Assembly (NCBI GenBank): GCA_019746975.1
Contig: JAIERK010000084.1
Location: 55,810 to 119,809, forward strand
Length of the DNA stretch: 64,000 nucleotides
Reading direction: 5' to 3'
DNA from: Candidatus Obscuribacterales bacterium
GTDB lineage: Bacteria; Cyanobacteriota; Vampirovibrionia; Obscuribacterales; Obscuribacteraceae
The notes under the pieces were generated by a model. The model searched no databases, was not told the origin of the DNA, and was given only the letters and a program-made list of their open reading frames with translations. Below are positions 1 to 8,857 of the stretch, one piece after another (position 1 is the first letter of the stretch; every line of letters begins with the position of its first letter). The position numbers and the translations under genes were made by a program.

Positions 1-475
1 CCCGCGCCAGAGCTTCTAAAACTGCATGCCTACGCGGATCGCGGGTCAGAGAGATGCCGGTTGTATGGATGCAACAGGCATCGTCGAGACTCTCATCAGT
101 TATGTCGGCGGTTGTGAGCTGTTGGGCAGCATTTCCAGGAGGCCAATTCAGAAAAGTATTGTCATCGTCGAGCGTCGTGAATACATAGCATTGTGCCGTC
201 GGGGCAGACTTGTCTACTCGGACGTAGCGAGTGTCTACGCCTTCCTCTGACAAAACATGGGTGAGGTATTTGCCATGTATGTCGTCACCAACCTTGGCAA
301 GAATTCTGGATTTGACCCCGAGTCGGGCAAGGGCAATTGCGACGTTGCTTGCATTGCCACCAAGACTTTTCACATAAGTGCTCGACTCGATGAACCCACC
401 TCCGCGGCTAGTGGAAATCCAATCGACGACAAGCTCGCCGATCGCAACAACGAACTTTGCCGAAGTGCCGGTCAC
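1..475 (-). CDS. PfkB-family carbohydrate kinase, N-terminal part (cut by window edge)
   Basis: Reading the minus strand from a GTG at 475 gives about 158 codons with no stop, running off the window. The protein opens with VVAIGELVVDW and then shows GGNASNVAIALARLG, the first PfkB signature (GG followed by NxA) of ribokinase/fructokinase-type kinases, which phosphorylate a sugar or nucleoside from ATP in the cytoplasm. The C-terminal ATP/anion-hole motif (GAGD) would lie outside the window. An in-frame TAG stands two codons upstream of the GTG and a GGCGGA-like ribosome site precedes it, so the start is well constrained. It is the last visible gene of a minus-strand run after the Fe-alcohol dehydrogenase and the SCP2-like gene, 83 bp downstream of the latter. 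The substrate cannot be told from this half. Confidence 0.85.
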   Translation of the reverse strand, partial: MTGTSAKFVVAIGELVVDWISTSRGGGFIESSTYVKSLGGNASNVAIALARLGVKSRILAKVGDDIHGKYLTHVLSEEGVDTRYVRVDKSAPTAQCYVFTTLDDDNTFLNWPPGNAAQQLTTADITDESLDDACCIHTTGISLTRDPRRHAVLEALAR

Positions 476-558
476 AGTCTATTCCGCCGATTGCCGCAGG
501 AGCCAAGGTTATCACCTGATTTCGACCATTGCCAGGCGAGTTCGCTAACCTTCGCCAA

Positions 559-975
559 TCAAGCAGAAACGAGCGGTCGATTCAACGTATCTTCGAATAT
601 ATTCGGATAGATCTTGAAGGCGGGCTTCACTACCGGAAGGAGTGCAAGTGCTCTATTTACTGGACCTTTAGCCACGATCCGGCCTGAAATCAGATAAACA
701 GGTACGTTGACGTTGCCGAGCCAAAACTGATGAGCCACGTCGGCTTTCATAAACATCTCGACAATCGGCTTTTTATCATACTCGCCCCAGATAATCAGCA
801 TGTTCTGACCGTCGGAACAGTCGACTGTCAGTCGTCCTTCCGGCTCTCTGTAATGGAACTGCACGATTAACTTTGACTGGAGAAGAGGTAGTGCTATCTC
901 CTGGTGCTCCCGAATCTCATACCAGAGCGCCTCCATGATCTTCTGTACTTCTTCCGTGCTGCTAAAAAACGGCAT
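559..975 (-). CDS. SCP2 sterol-binding-like protein
   Basis: 138 residues, the length of a stand-alone SCP2 fold. The C-terminal half has the family pattern of a short strand, then KGPVNRALALLPVVKPAFK, close to the SCP2 consensus; a W-x-x-EIRE helix lies at the N-terminus. SCP2 proteins bind hydrophobic ligands such as lipids or acyl chains in a tunnel; the ligand here is unknown. The ATG at 975 shares its A with the TGA of the alcohol dehydrogenase (TGATG), with an AAGAGGG ribosome site inside that gene's end, so the two are translationally coupled. A TTG three bases upstream is less likely. Cytoplasmic, no signal peptide. The link to a dehydrogenase suggests handling of a hydrophobic alcohol or aldehyde, which is inference only. 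Confidence 0.75.
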   Translation of the reverse strand: MPFFSSTEEVQKIMEALWYEIREHQEIALPLLQSKLIVQFHYREPEGRLTVDCSDGQNMLIIWGEYDKKPIVEMFMKADVAHQFWLGNVNVPVYLISGRIVAKGPVNRALALLPVVKPAFKIYPNIFEDTLNRPLVSA

Positions 976-2135
976 CAATACGCCCTCTTATAGATACCAA
1001 TAATGTCTTCGACGCTGGCTTCCCTCGGATTGAAGATAATCGCCGGATCTTCAACGACAAGATTTACCCATTCTTGCAACTCTTCTTCATTCATCTCAGG
1101 CACGCCAAGCTGCTTCAACTCTGTCGGAAGGCCAACCTCTTTTAGTAATCGCTCAACCGCTTTCACAAGCGCTTCACTTGCTTCATTATCATCCATACTC
1201 GAAGAAAAACCAAGTGCCCGGGCGGCTCTGCCGTATATAGCGTTCGAATATTCAAGATTGAACCGCATTCCATGCGGAAGATATACAGCGTTAGTTATTC
1301 CATGGTGAGTGTTGAAGCGGGCACCGGTTGCATGCGCTAATGCATGAATTATTCCGACACCAGAATTACTGAACGCGATTCCAGCCATGGTGCTCGCTAC
1401 AAGGGTGGCACTTCGAGCTTCCATATCGTCACCATTGCTGGTGGCGCGTGGAAGATACTCGAAAATTAGGCGAGCCGATTCAATAGCAAGTGCATCGGAA
1501 ACAGCCGAATTGGTCACCGTGGCGACAAGAGCTTCAAGACCATGGGTGAGCGCATCCAGACCGGTTGCCGCGGTCAGTTTGGGCGGAAGCGAAATTAACA
1601 AGACCGGATCGAGAATGGCGACGTTAGGAGCGAGATGGCGACTGCCGAAAACTAGCTTTCTATGCTCAGCCGAATCCTTAATCATCGCGACGAAAGACAC
1701 TTCAGAACCGGTCCCTGCTGTAGTAGGAATCGCGACCAGCGGTCTGAGAGGATCTTCAATATTGTTGAGTCCCTGATAATCAAGCAAATCTCCGCCTAAA
1801 GACAGACAGATATTAGCAGCTTTGGCTGTGTCCATTACGGAGCCACCGCCAACGGCGATGATCGCATCGCAAGCTTGCTCCAGACCAAACTGCGCGGCTC
1901 GATTAACGCTCTCGACATCGGAATCCGGTGGGACATCTGAAAAGATTATCGGCTCGACGCCGCCGTCTCTAACGCCGTTTAATAGCGGTTCTAAAATTCC
2001 ACTGGCGACTAAGAACTTATCGGTAATGATGAGAGGTCGTTCAGCGCCCATATCCTTGGCAACTTCGAATGCAGTAGCGGATAGGTATTCGCCGAAACAG
2101 ACTTTTGTAGGAGATTGAAAAACAAATGTGTTCAT
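975..2135 (-). CDS. iron-containing alcohol dehydrogenase (Fe-ADH family)
   Basis: About 386 residues, the usual length for group III (iron-dependent) NAD(P)-alcohol dehydrogenases. The N-terminal nucleotide-binding half has GGGSVMDTAKA (residues 97-107) and IPTTAGTGSE (136-145). The metal-binding half has the expected ligands Asp194 and His198 in TGLDALTHGLEA, His264 in GIIHALAHATG and His278 in HHGITNAVYLPHG, so the enzyme looks intact. Family members oxidise or reduce short-chain alcohols, lactaldehyde, propanediol or butanol; the exact substrate cannot be read. I prefer the ATG at 2135 because family proteins begin close to this point; a TTG at 2147 would add four residues. First gene of a minus-strand operon with the SCP2-like protein and the PfkB kinase. 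Confidence 0.9.
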   Translation of the reverse strand: MNTFVFQSPTKVCFGEYLSATAFEVAKDMGAERPLIITDKFLVASGILEPLLNGVRDGGVEPIIFSDVPPDSDVESVNRAAQFGLEQACDAIIAVGGGSVMDTAKAANICLSLGGDLLDYQGLNNIEDPLRPLVAIPTTAGTGSEVSFVAMIKDSAEHRKLVFGSRHLAPNVAILDPVLLISLPPKLTAATGLDALTHGLEALVATVTNSAVSDALAIESARLIFEYLPRATSNGDDMEARSATLVASTMAGIAFSNSGVGIIHALAHATGARFNTHHGITNAVYLPHGMRFNLEYSNAIYGRAARALGFSSSMDDNEASEALVKAVERLLKEVGLPTELKQLGVPEMNEEELQEWVNLVVEDPAIIFNPREASVEDIIGIYKRAY

Positions 2136-2147
2136 ATGCGGTGTCAA

Positions 2148-2565
2148 TTAAAACCAAAAACAGACCCGATAGGAAGGCGACCGGCACTACTTAAATAATC
2201 TGTGACGATAACAAATCTCTCATATTGACCAATGGTATTCGAAATTACCTACAGGCAGCTCGAATTGCACAAATTTCGTCAATGTTCATTTGAAGAAGTA
2301 AAATGCTCATTGGTAATGACTAGTAAGCTGAAATTACTCGGCTTGATCTTCGCTGTACGGTCCTTGTACTATTGTCTGCCATTGTTGACATCCACACCTT
2401 GGCTTTCTCGAAGATTCTTAAACGCAGATAATCAAAGCCAAAACGATGCTGTAGTGTGGAACCGAAAATAATCGCTCTCGTCAATGCTTTCTACAAACGG
2501 CAAGTGCTGACAATTGAGTTCCGCACTTACCAGATGAAACCACGGATGGTGCAAATGGAGACCGA
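2148..2565. other. divergent intergenic region
   Basis: About 418 bp between the minus-strand alcohol dehydrogenase operon and the plus-strand OstA-like gene, so it must carry promoters in both directions. A 79-codon plus-strand open frame at 2232-2471 has no family resemblance and no clear ribosome site, and I do not call it. No hairpin or repeat was obvious. Confidence 0.4.
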
Positions 2566-4692
2566 ATGACAGGCAGAATCTGCAGTTCAAAAGGAAAACA
2601 ACGCGCGCGTCAGTTCGCAAGATTCGCGATTGCCAACAACAAGGTGATGCGCAACTCGGTCGGTATCGGCCTGGTAATTGGACTATCGCTCCAATCATTG
2701 TTCGCGCCAGCCGCGTTATCAGCCACAGTCGGTTCTGATTCGCCCAGCGGAACACTACTTCTTCCTCTCACGCCGAAGCTCGACACCACTCCGGCAGACA
2801 GTACCGCTTCCGATACCACACCAGAATCCAAGCAACAAAGCAGCCGCGCCGATGACGTAACAGAGATCAAAACCATCGCGCCGCCAGATCCAACCCGAAA
2901 ATCAGGTCCGCCTCGACTCCAGGCACCTAACTCAGTGCTGAAGACTGCGCCAGACAAGTTTGCCGTCGAGGTCGATATAGAAGACGACCCCTCTCTTGCC
3001 GATGGTATCGATGCTGACGCCATAGGTGAAGACACGACTCTAAAAGGTACGATTCAGATTGTCGCGGACGACACGGAATACGACCAGGAAAAGAATACTT
3101 TCCTCGGCACAGGCAACGCTGTCGCCATTATTGGTGGGCAAAACTCCAAGCTCGAAGCTGACATGATTTTGTACGATCAGAATTCAGAAATTATCGACGC
3201 TAGAGGCAACGTACGCATCACGCGAGCTGGGCAGGTCACCACCGGTAGTGCATTCAAATTTAAGGTCAACAAAGACGAGTATCTGATTACCAATCCGGAT
3301 ACTGAGTTGAATGGCGCCACGGTAGTGGCGAGAAAAGGCTATGGAACCGAGGACGGCATCTCATTCCGAAAGGGCACGCTCACTCTGCCAGAGCCAATAT
3401 ATATGCAGAAGAACACGCTCTTCGGACCAATCGGCTACGCATCCGAAGTCCAACAGAAAATGGCCCACCCGGACGCCTACGTACCTACCAAACCTTCATT
3501 CAAGTTCAAGGCCAGAAAGATGGTTTACGAACGATATAAGGAATCAGGCGGTAACCTCACGGTCTTCGGCGGAACAATGCAATTCGGCAGCTTCGGCATA
3601 CCAATCCCGAAATTCACTGCCAACATAACCAAGCAGGAAAACGCCGTACTGTTTCCCATCTCACCATCGATAACCAACAACTTGCAGATTGGCGGGATGC
3701 ACATCGGGCCCAAGTTCAGCAACTCGGTCGGCAAGACAGGCATTTTATCCTGGTCTCCAATGGTGCAGCTCGGAGGACGAAATCTCGACGGCACAAAAGA
3801 CGTAGGGAGCAGCGGAATCGGATTATCCGGTAAAGTAAGCTATGAAAATAAGAGGATGAAGTTCAACCTCGCGGCAGGTTCGGTCAACCACCTCATGGTC
3901 GGCGATTTTCAATACAACGTTCGCAAGGGATTGAAATTCCAGAGCGGCATCAACCGCTTCATGGATGACGGCATGTACGGATACCGCCGTCCACGCCTTG
4001 CAGCAGAGTTGGTCGACAATCACATGGTAACCAATATTCCATTTATGAGCGGAGTGAAGTTCAGAACCTCCGCCGGCGCATACCAAGACAACCCTCAGTT
4101 GGTTAACTTGAACCCTCAGTACGCGGCGCTGTTTGGTGGCAACCAGTACTCCACCCTCATGAATAGCGCGTTCAAGGTTCAGGAACAGGTCACGGCCATG
4201 TCTCACCCGATAGTCAACATCGGCAACGACAAGTGGGGCGTGAAATCATACATATTCGGCGGCGTTTCTGCCCGAGGCTATTCAACAGGAGACAGAGGTT
4301 TGCTCGGTCAGATCGGTCCAATGGTCGATTTGAGGATGAACAGATTGCGCTTGCAAGGCACCTACACGAAATCCGGGGTTCGGGGCAGCACTCCATTCGT
4401 GTTCGACCAATTCATCCAGGGTCAAAGATCGTGCAGTCTGTTTGGCGACGTCAAAGTCAGCAAATATCTGACGGTAGGCGGCGGTCTCGGATACAACCTC
4501 AATAACCAGCTGTTCTATCAAAAGTCTATTTCCGCGGCCATCGGTCCCGAGGACTTCAAGGTCCTCCTTACCAGAGACATGATCCGTGGAATCAACCGCG
4601 TCGGCTTCGACGTCCTGTATGGTGCACCAATACCGTTCGACAAACTGGTCTTGAAAGGCGGACCAGACCACGGGCAACTGGGCGGAATCTGA
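2566..4692 (+). CDS. OstA/LptD-like outer-membrane protein (organic solvent tolerance family)
   Basis: 708 residues. An N-terminal export signal is visible (basic stretch, then the hydrophobic VGIGLVIGLSLQSLFAP and an Ala-rich cleavage region near residue 50). A Pro/Thr-rich linker follows. Around residues 160-290 lies an OstA/LptA-type beta-jellyroll domain, with the characteristic pattern of a YDQ-x-N transition, GTGNAVAI, LEADMILYD and ARGNVRIT. The rest is rich in alternating strands with aromatic ends, as expected for a beta-barrel (for example YGYRRPRLAAEL). The architecture matches LptD, which inserts lipopolysaccharide in the outer membrane, and the cyanobacterial DUF3769 OstA-like proteins. 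I cannot tell which is the closer relative. A GGAG ribosome site precedes the ATG. The stop overlaps the start of the ROK kinase (TGATG), so the two genes are coupled. Confidence 0.75.
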   Translation: MTGRICSSKGKQRARQFARFAIANNKVMRNSVGIGLVIGLSLQSLFAPAALSATVGSDSPSGTLLLPLTPKLDTTPADSTASDTTPESKQQSSRADDVTEIKTIAPPDPTRKSGPPRLQAPNSVLKTAPDKFAVEVDIEDDPSLADGIDADAIGEDTTLKGTIQIVADDTEYDQEKNTFLGTGNAVAIIGGQNSKLEADMILYDQNSEIIDARGNVRITRAGQVTTGSAFKFKVNKDEYLITNPDTELNGATVVARKGYGTEDGISFRKGTLTLPEPIYMQKNTLFGPIGYASEVQQKMAHPDAYVPTKPSFKFKARKMVYERYKESGGNLTVFGGTMQFGSFGIPIPKFTANITKQENAVLFPISPSITNNLQIGGMHIGPKFSNSVGKTGILSWSPMVQLGGRNLDGTKDVGSSGIGLSGKVSYENKRMKFNLAAGSVNHLMVGDFQYNVRKGLKFQSGINRFMDDGMYGYRRPRLAAELVDNHMVTNIPFMSGVKFRTSAGAYQDNPQLVNLNPQYAALFGGNQYSTLMNSAFKVQEQVTAMSHPIVNIGNDKWGVKSYIFGGVSARGYSTGDRGLLGQIGPMVDLRMNRLRLQGTYTKSGVRGSTPFVFDQFIQGQRSCSLFGDVKVSKYLTVGGGLGYNLNNQLFYQKSISAAIGPEDFKVLLTRDMIRGINRVGFDVLYGAPIPFDKLVLKGGPDHGQLGGI

Positions 4693-5690
4693 TGAGCAGA
4701 GCGAAGAGCTATGACGCAGCAAAAATTGACACTTTAGCAAAGTCAAAATTGCCCGCTCTTGGCATCGACCTCGGTGGCACAAAAATTCGTGCAGCAGCCG
4801 TTAGAGACTACGAAGTAATAACGGAACCAAAGCAAGTTCCGACCCCCGAAGGTCGCGAGCACATTATCGAAGCTCTGGTCGATCTGGTATCAGAATTCAA
4901 GACGGACATACTCATGGGAGTCGGTATTGCCACAGCCGGCATCGTCAATTGCGATACGGGCGAAATCATCGGCTCCACAGGGAACTTGCCTGGTTGGTCG
5001 GGAACACCGCTAAAGAAGGTTCTCGAATCAAAAATTCTTCTTCCTGTTCACGTAGAAAACGACGCCAATGCCGCTGGTTATGCAGAGGCTAGAATTGAAG
5101 CGTTGAGAAAAAAGCGATGCGTAGTAACCGTGACACTCGGTACCGGTATCGGTGGTGGTATCGTTCTGCATGGCAGACTTTTCCGTGGTTCCAATTGGGC
5201 CGCCGGGGAGGTTGGACATATCAAGATTGCCCAGGATAACAAACGCCTGTGCACTTGCGGTCTCATCGACTGCTGGGAAGCCTACGGCTCCGGCCGCGGA
5301 TTGATAATGACCGCCCAGGAGATGCTCGAAGGGGTCACGATCGATCAGTCTCGACTCGTGAAGGAGCCCGGCACGCTGACCACCTATGACGTTTTCTCCG
5401 CGGCGAAAGAAGACGACCTCATGGCCAAGAAGATCGTCGAGCGTTGGCATGAACACATAGCTCACGGTCTGGTTAACCTTGCCCATGTTCTCAATCCCGA
5501 CTGCTTTGTCATCACAGGCGGACTCAGCGAATTCGTCGACTTCCAACTGCTTCACGACATGGTGGCTGACAGATGCTTACCCAGGGTCGCGGACGCAATA
5601 GAGATTCGTCAATCGGCGATCCAAGGACAGGCCGGTATTATTGGAGCAGCCCAATTCGTCATAGACGAGTTACTCACTCCGCGCTCATAG
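4692..5690 (+). CDS. ROK-family sugar kinase (glucokinase-like)
   Basis: 332 residues, normal for ROK kinases. The ATP-binding phosphate-1 motif LGIDLGGTKIRAA is near residues 23-35, the catalytic Asp region is VENDANAAGYAEA, the phosphate-2 loop is TLGTGIGGGIV, and the ROK signature with sugar-binding Glu-x-x-x-His reads GEVGHIKI. The zinc-binding motif is present as CTCGLIDCWE, with an Asp where most members have Gly before the third Cys. The enzyme should phosphorylate glucose or a related sugar (possibly an amino sugar) in the cytoplasm. Its ATG overlaps the stop of the OstA-like gene by one base, an unusual partnership that suggests co-expression with envelope synthesis. Convergent with the next gene, only 4 bp apart. 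Confidence 0.88.
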   Translation: MSRAKSYDAAKIDTLAKSKLPALGIDLGGTKIRAAAVRDYEVITEPKQVPTPEGREHIIEALVDLVSEFKTDILMGVGIATAGIVNCDTGEIIGSTGNLPGWSGTPLKKVLESKILLPVHVENDANAAGYAEARIEALRKKRCVVTVTLGTGIGGGIVLHGRLFRGSNWAAGEVGHIKIAQDNKRLCTCGLIDCWEAYGSGRGLIMTAQEMLEGVTIDQSRLVKEPGTLTTYDVFSAAKEDDLMAKKIVERWHEHIAHGLVNLAHVLNPDCFVITGGLSEFVDFQLLHDMVADRCLPRVADAIEIRQSAIQGQAGIIGAAQFVIDELLTPRS

Positions 5691-5694
5691 ACTA

Positions 5695-6471
5695 CTAATT
5701 TCCGCCAGGCTTTCTCGTGTCGACGATTTTGCCCCACTCGTCCCAGTTCTGAATAAGATTTTGAACCGCGCCCTGGCGCCGTGGATCGTTGACGACTTCG
5801 AGCTCACTTTTGACTTTCACCAGATTTGGTGGCACAGCGAAATTGGCAGACCTATATGCGACCTTCTTAAGCCCAGTTGTATCGAGCTCCACATGGCGCT
5901 CTAGCTCTACATCGTGCGTTATCAGTCTGAGAGCAATCCCGTCTGAGGGAGGCAACCGGAACATTCTGCTGAGAATAAGCGATGCACTTTTGGGAATGTT
6001 GGGATTATCCCAGATGTAATGATCGGCTGTAGTGATGTCACCGGAGAAGAACAAAACACTGTGTAGGTTAGGCGCTTTGTGCTTCACGCCCTCCCGTCTG
6101 GCTGATGGATTGACGATATGAGCAGCTCTGACTCTCTGTCCAAGGAGGGTCTCATTTTTTCTCGGAGCTCTGCCCACGGGCAACTTTTCAAGGTAGGCAC
6201 CAAAAGTATTGGTACCGGCGGCAAAATCTCCTTTGAACTGAGAAAGCTTCGCATCGAATCGCTTTTTCGAGTAGGGATTATAGGAGATGACGTCCCAACT
6301 CGGCGCCTTGCTTACTACGACATAACGATTTCCCTGGCTCTCGATGCGCACTGCCTGTGGTGCTACTAGAATTTTTACCGGACCTGATACTAGGCTGACC
6401 TGCTCTAACTGCCAGCATTCCTGAGGCGCCGCCGCCCAGGCCCAATCGGAACTGAAAAACCCGATGGGCAA
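5695..6471 (-). CDS. secreted hypothetical protein, start codon uncertain
   Basis: At least 258 residues, no family recognised. With the TTG at 6471 the protein begins inside a hydrophobic stretch. Reading the same frame upstream gives TRALKLIAICLPIGFF before an Ala-rich cleavage region (WAWAAAP), which together make a convincing Sec signal peptide. The open frame continues to a TAG at about 6525, but contains no ATG, GTG or upstream TTG. A run of about seven G (rc of 6517-6523) sits where a ribosome site would be. So either a rare start (for example ACG or GTC) is used, or the homopolymer hides a frameshift. The mature part has regular hydrophobic strands (for example ALRLITHDVELERHVEL) and a conserved-looking HSVLFFSGDITTADHYIWD region. 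Probably exported. Confidence 0.65.
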   Translation of the reverse strand: MPIGFFSSDWAWAAAPQECWQLEQVSLVSGPVKILVAPQAVRIESQGNRYVVVSKAPSWDVISYNPYSKKRFDAKLSQFKGDFAAGTNTFGAYLEKLPVGRAPRKNETLLGQRVRAAHIVNPSARREGVKHKAPNLHSVLFFSGDITTADHYIWDNPNIPKSASLILSRMFRLPPSDGIALRLITHDVELERHVELDTTGLKKVAYRSANFAVPPNLVKVKSELEVVNDPRRQGAVQNLIQNWDEWGKIVDTRKPGGN

Positions 6472-6563
6472 ACAAATTGCGATTAGCTTTAATGCTCTGG
6501 TGACAGTCGTTTTGTTCCCCCCCTATCAGTGGAAGAAACTCGAGCAACCGTAGCCGACGCCAA

Positions 6564-6863
6564 TCATCGCCTCGACAACAATCGAAAGACAACAATGAGT
6601 CCAGTCAAAAGGCCTATGCCTGTCCCTATCCTTTGAGCTTCCCACTCCGGAGTGGCGATCTCAGCCTTTTCGACCGGCTTGACGAGCTCCACCTTCGGCA
6701 CTATTTTCGTGCCGCTGAGCGTATTTACGACCTCACGGACACCATCTATCGGTGCCTGGATCAAGGCATGTCCGAATGAATGCACAAATGCGCCTGCTGG
6801 GTCTTGCTTCCGGTCGGTATCCACATGTTCTGCTTCGTACACAACGTCACCGTTTGATGTCAT
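6564..6863 (-). CDS. small membrane-anchored hypothetical protein
   Basis: 99 residues. The first three quarters are polar. Residues about 78-96 form one hydrophobic segment (IGTGIGLLTGLIVVFRLL) ending in SRR, so this is a C-terminal membrane anchor. I see no known domain. A GAGG precedes the ATG by about 12 bases. It sits in a minus-strand series with the SAF-domain gene upstream and the secreted hypothetical downstream, about 70-100 bp apart, and may be co-transcribed with them. Its amino-acid composition and lack of low-complexity bias argue that it is real rather than a random frame. Confidence 0.55.
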   Translation of the reverse strand: MTSNGDVVYEAEHVDTDRKQDPAGAFVHSFGHALIQAPIDGVREVVNTLSGTKIVPKVELVKPVEKAEIATPEWEAQRIGTGIGLLTGLIVVFRLLSRR

Positions 6864-6935
6864 GACAGATCGACCTCGATATTGGGACTGAATACTTCAT
6901 TATATATCTTTGGACCGTACATAAGGCATCCGAAA

Positions 6936-7262
6936 CTAGGTGCATTTTCGCCAGAATCTTCCCAGACGGGCGCTGACCTGTGCAGGAGCCAGAGGGACAA
7001 GGTAGTCGCCCGTAATGATTGTTCCTTCGGGAAGAGGGTTTCTTACCACACGACCGATTACATCGTCAGCCTGACTGAACGGACCCGTGAGCGGGTTGTC
7101 GGCCAGACACTTCATACTGCCCCGTGTGACGTGCTCTTCGCGAATTACATCGCCAGGACACAGGCTGGAGCGCACAATCAACGCCTTCGGCCTGGGGGCT
7201 GGCTGCGAAAATACTTGTCCGATAGGTCTGGACAAAGAAAATTGATTGGCAAGTTGAGACAT
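6936..7262 (-). CDS. SAF-domain protein (CpaB/FlgA-like)
   Basis: 108 residues. Residues about 28-90 match the SAF fold, with the paired pattern CPGDVIREEHV followed by DDVIGRVVRNPLPEGTIIT, as in the tandem motifs of CpaB (pilus assembly), FlgA (flagellar P-ring) and antifreeze-like domains. No signal peptide is evident and only one SAF unit is present, so a specific pilus or flagellar role cannot be assigned. A GGGGGTG ribosome site lies just before the ATG at 7262. It is the first of three small minus-strand genes. Confidence 0.6.
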   Translation of the reverse strand: MSQLANQFSLSRPIGQVFSQPAPRPKALIVRSSLCPGDVIREEHVTRGSMKCLADNPLTGPFSQADDVIGRVVRNPLPEGTIITGDYLVPLAPAQVSARLGRFWRKCT

Positions 7263-7378
7263 ACGTGCACCCCCGACATTGGGTTCAACGATCGCGCCGC
7301 CATGTCGAAAATCTTACAAGCTCGCCGAAGTGCTGTTGCTGGGATTAACCCTAGACACAACAGCTGAAAATCACGGAA

Positions 7379-8857
7379 TTAAGTTCGAACCTCAATCTCG
7401 TACGTGATCTTGACCTCGCCACGCGCCGGAACCTCTACCGGAAACTCGAAAGAGGTAGCGTCCTTCTTGGTCGATTTAAAATTGGACGAAAGGATCTTCC
7501 ATTCGCCATGACTGTGTTCAATCGCTGTGACAAGCACCTTTATGTCTTTGTGGTTACGCAGACTAATTTCGTAAGTACTGCGCTCGAGGCGACTGCTGGG
7601 TCTCTGGTAGTTAGTGCGCTTACGCTCGCCGACAACGTCGAATGCATCACCAAGGTAGAGACGAATTTTTTCATCCCTTGGGGTATGGTCAATCAAATCT
7701 TCGCCGACAAACTGCAGTGCGCCGTCGTGATCGCGCTTATATACTCGGACCTTGCCCTTTGGCAATGCCATGCCCATGTTGTTCTTCTCTGTGTTGGCGA
7801 TCTCGATTTTTACATTTACTTTCTTGGAGCCGGCATGTTGGTATGGGCGATAATGTCCGCCTTGTTCGCCCTCGAAGGTAAAGAGCTTGGAACATGGAAT
7901 CTTGGCGGCATTAAACAGGCTTAGTTGCTTGGTTTCGTTATTATTGACGTTGGTCGTACCGGCTAATGAATACAGGTGATACTCGGCAAAAGACTTCTCC
8001 GAGAATTGCGGAGCGACAGTCGTTGCCGCAACTATGCCTCCGAACTTTTCCATTCGACGCCTGGGCATCGGCGGTTGTATCCGGTGAACGTCCCCAGCCA
8101 TGAGCTTGAGCAAAGCATTCTTATAACCCGCGCCTGACTTGTTGTCCAACGTCACCCAGCTCGTGATATCGGCGGTGGTATCATCATCGCTAGCGATTAT
8201 GACATAGTCGCAGCGCCAATTGAGTCCTGCGGCTTGGTAGCTGATTTCAGTTCGATGTTCGCCCGGCTTGGTCGTCTCGAGCTTCCACAAGAGGGATGGT
8301 TTTGATACCAAACCCTGAGGGAGCTCCTTCAGTTCGACCTGTCCATATGGTCTAAGCACTACCCCAGAGTCTGTCCCAACTACCAACCCTTGCGATCGCT
8401 GGGACGCGTTGCCGTTTGTATCAACAACAGTAACTTGAGGCGAGTTTAATAACGTACCGGTAATTGACTTCTCCTGACCGCCCGAAAGAAACTGACGAAA
8501 CGTTATCTGCTTTCCAACTGACCTATTCAGGATTGACTCCGGAGAGATGATGTCGTACTGATAATTTTGCTCTCTCACGGTAACCGCATTTGGTGCCGTC
8601 AGCGACAAGAAGTTAACAGTCGTAGGATCGATTGCCGAGGCAACATCGGAGAATCGCAGATAGTTAAACCCGCCTTTGAGGTTGACTGTGCGCGTGTCTT
8701 TCACTAAACCGAAGTTCTGATTGTAGACGGTCAGAGCTACGCCTTTTGAGCTCATCGATCCGACATCCAAGACCTCGCCTTTAGCCGAGCCAGAGCAAGA
8801 CAGCATCATCGTCAAAGATAAGGCGATGAAACTATTAATAGCGAGTTTCGATTTCAT
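7379..8857 (-). CDS. DUF4139 domain protein, second of a tandem pair
   Basis: 492 residues with an N-terminal signal peptide (hydrophobic INSFIALSLTMMLS followed by Cys-Ser-Gly-Ser). The body follows the DUF4139 family: an N-terminal strand region with VALTVYNQNFGLVKDTR, the middle ISYQAAGLNWRCDYV, and a C-terminal beta domain with RVYKRDHDGALQFVGEDLI. It is a close paralogue of the gene upstream; long stretches of the C-terminal third are identical. The family function is unknown; exported location is inferred from the signal. The ATG lies within the 3' end of the first copy (23-bp overlap), so translation is probably coupled. The Cys at the end of the hydrophobic core could be a lipidation site, but the residues before it fit the lipobox poorly. 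Confidence 0.8.
   Translation of the reverse strand: MKSKLAINSFIALSLTMMLSCSGSAKGEVLDVGSMSSKGVALTVYNQNFGLVKDTRTVNLKGGFNYLRFSDVASAIDPTTVNFLSLTAPNAVTVREQNYQYDIISPESILNRSVGKQITFRQFLSGGQEKSITGTLLNSPQVTVVDTNGNASQRSQGLVVGTDSGVVLRPYGQVELKELPQGLVSKPSLLWKLETTKPGEHRTEISYQAAGLNWRCDYVIIASDDDTTADITSWVTLDNKSGAGYKNALLKLMAGDVHRIQPPMPRRRMEKFGGIVAATTVAPQFSEKSFAEYHLYSLAGTTNVNNNETKQLSLFNAAKIPCSKLFTFEGEQGGHYRPYQHAGSKKVNVKIEIANTEKNNMGMALPKGKVRVYKRDHDGALQFVGEDLIDHTPRDEKIRLYLGDAFDVVGERKRTNYQRPSSRLERSTYEISLRNHKDIKVLVTAIEHSHGEWKILSSNFKSTKKDATSFEFPVEVPARGEVKITYEIEVRT

Noticed and set aside
2232..2471. 79-codon plus-strand frame
   Set aside because: No ribosome site or family; composition is typical of a non-coding frame in a divergent promoter region.
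8385..8400. GCGATCGC octamer (cyanobacterial HIP1 element), also near 20825
   Set aside because: Only two copies noticed in 64 kb, about what chance allows, so no HIP1 enrichment can be claimed.
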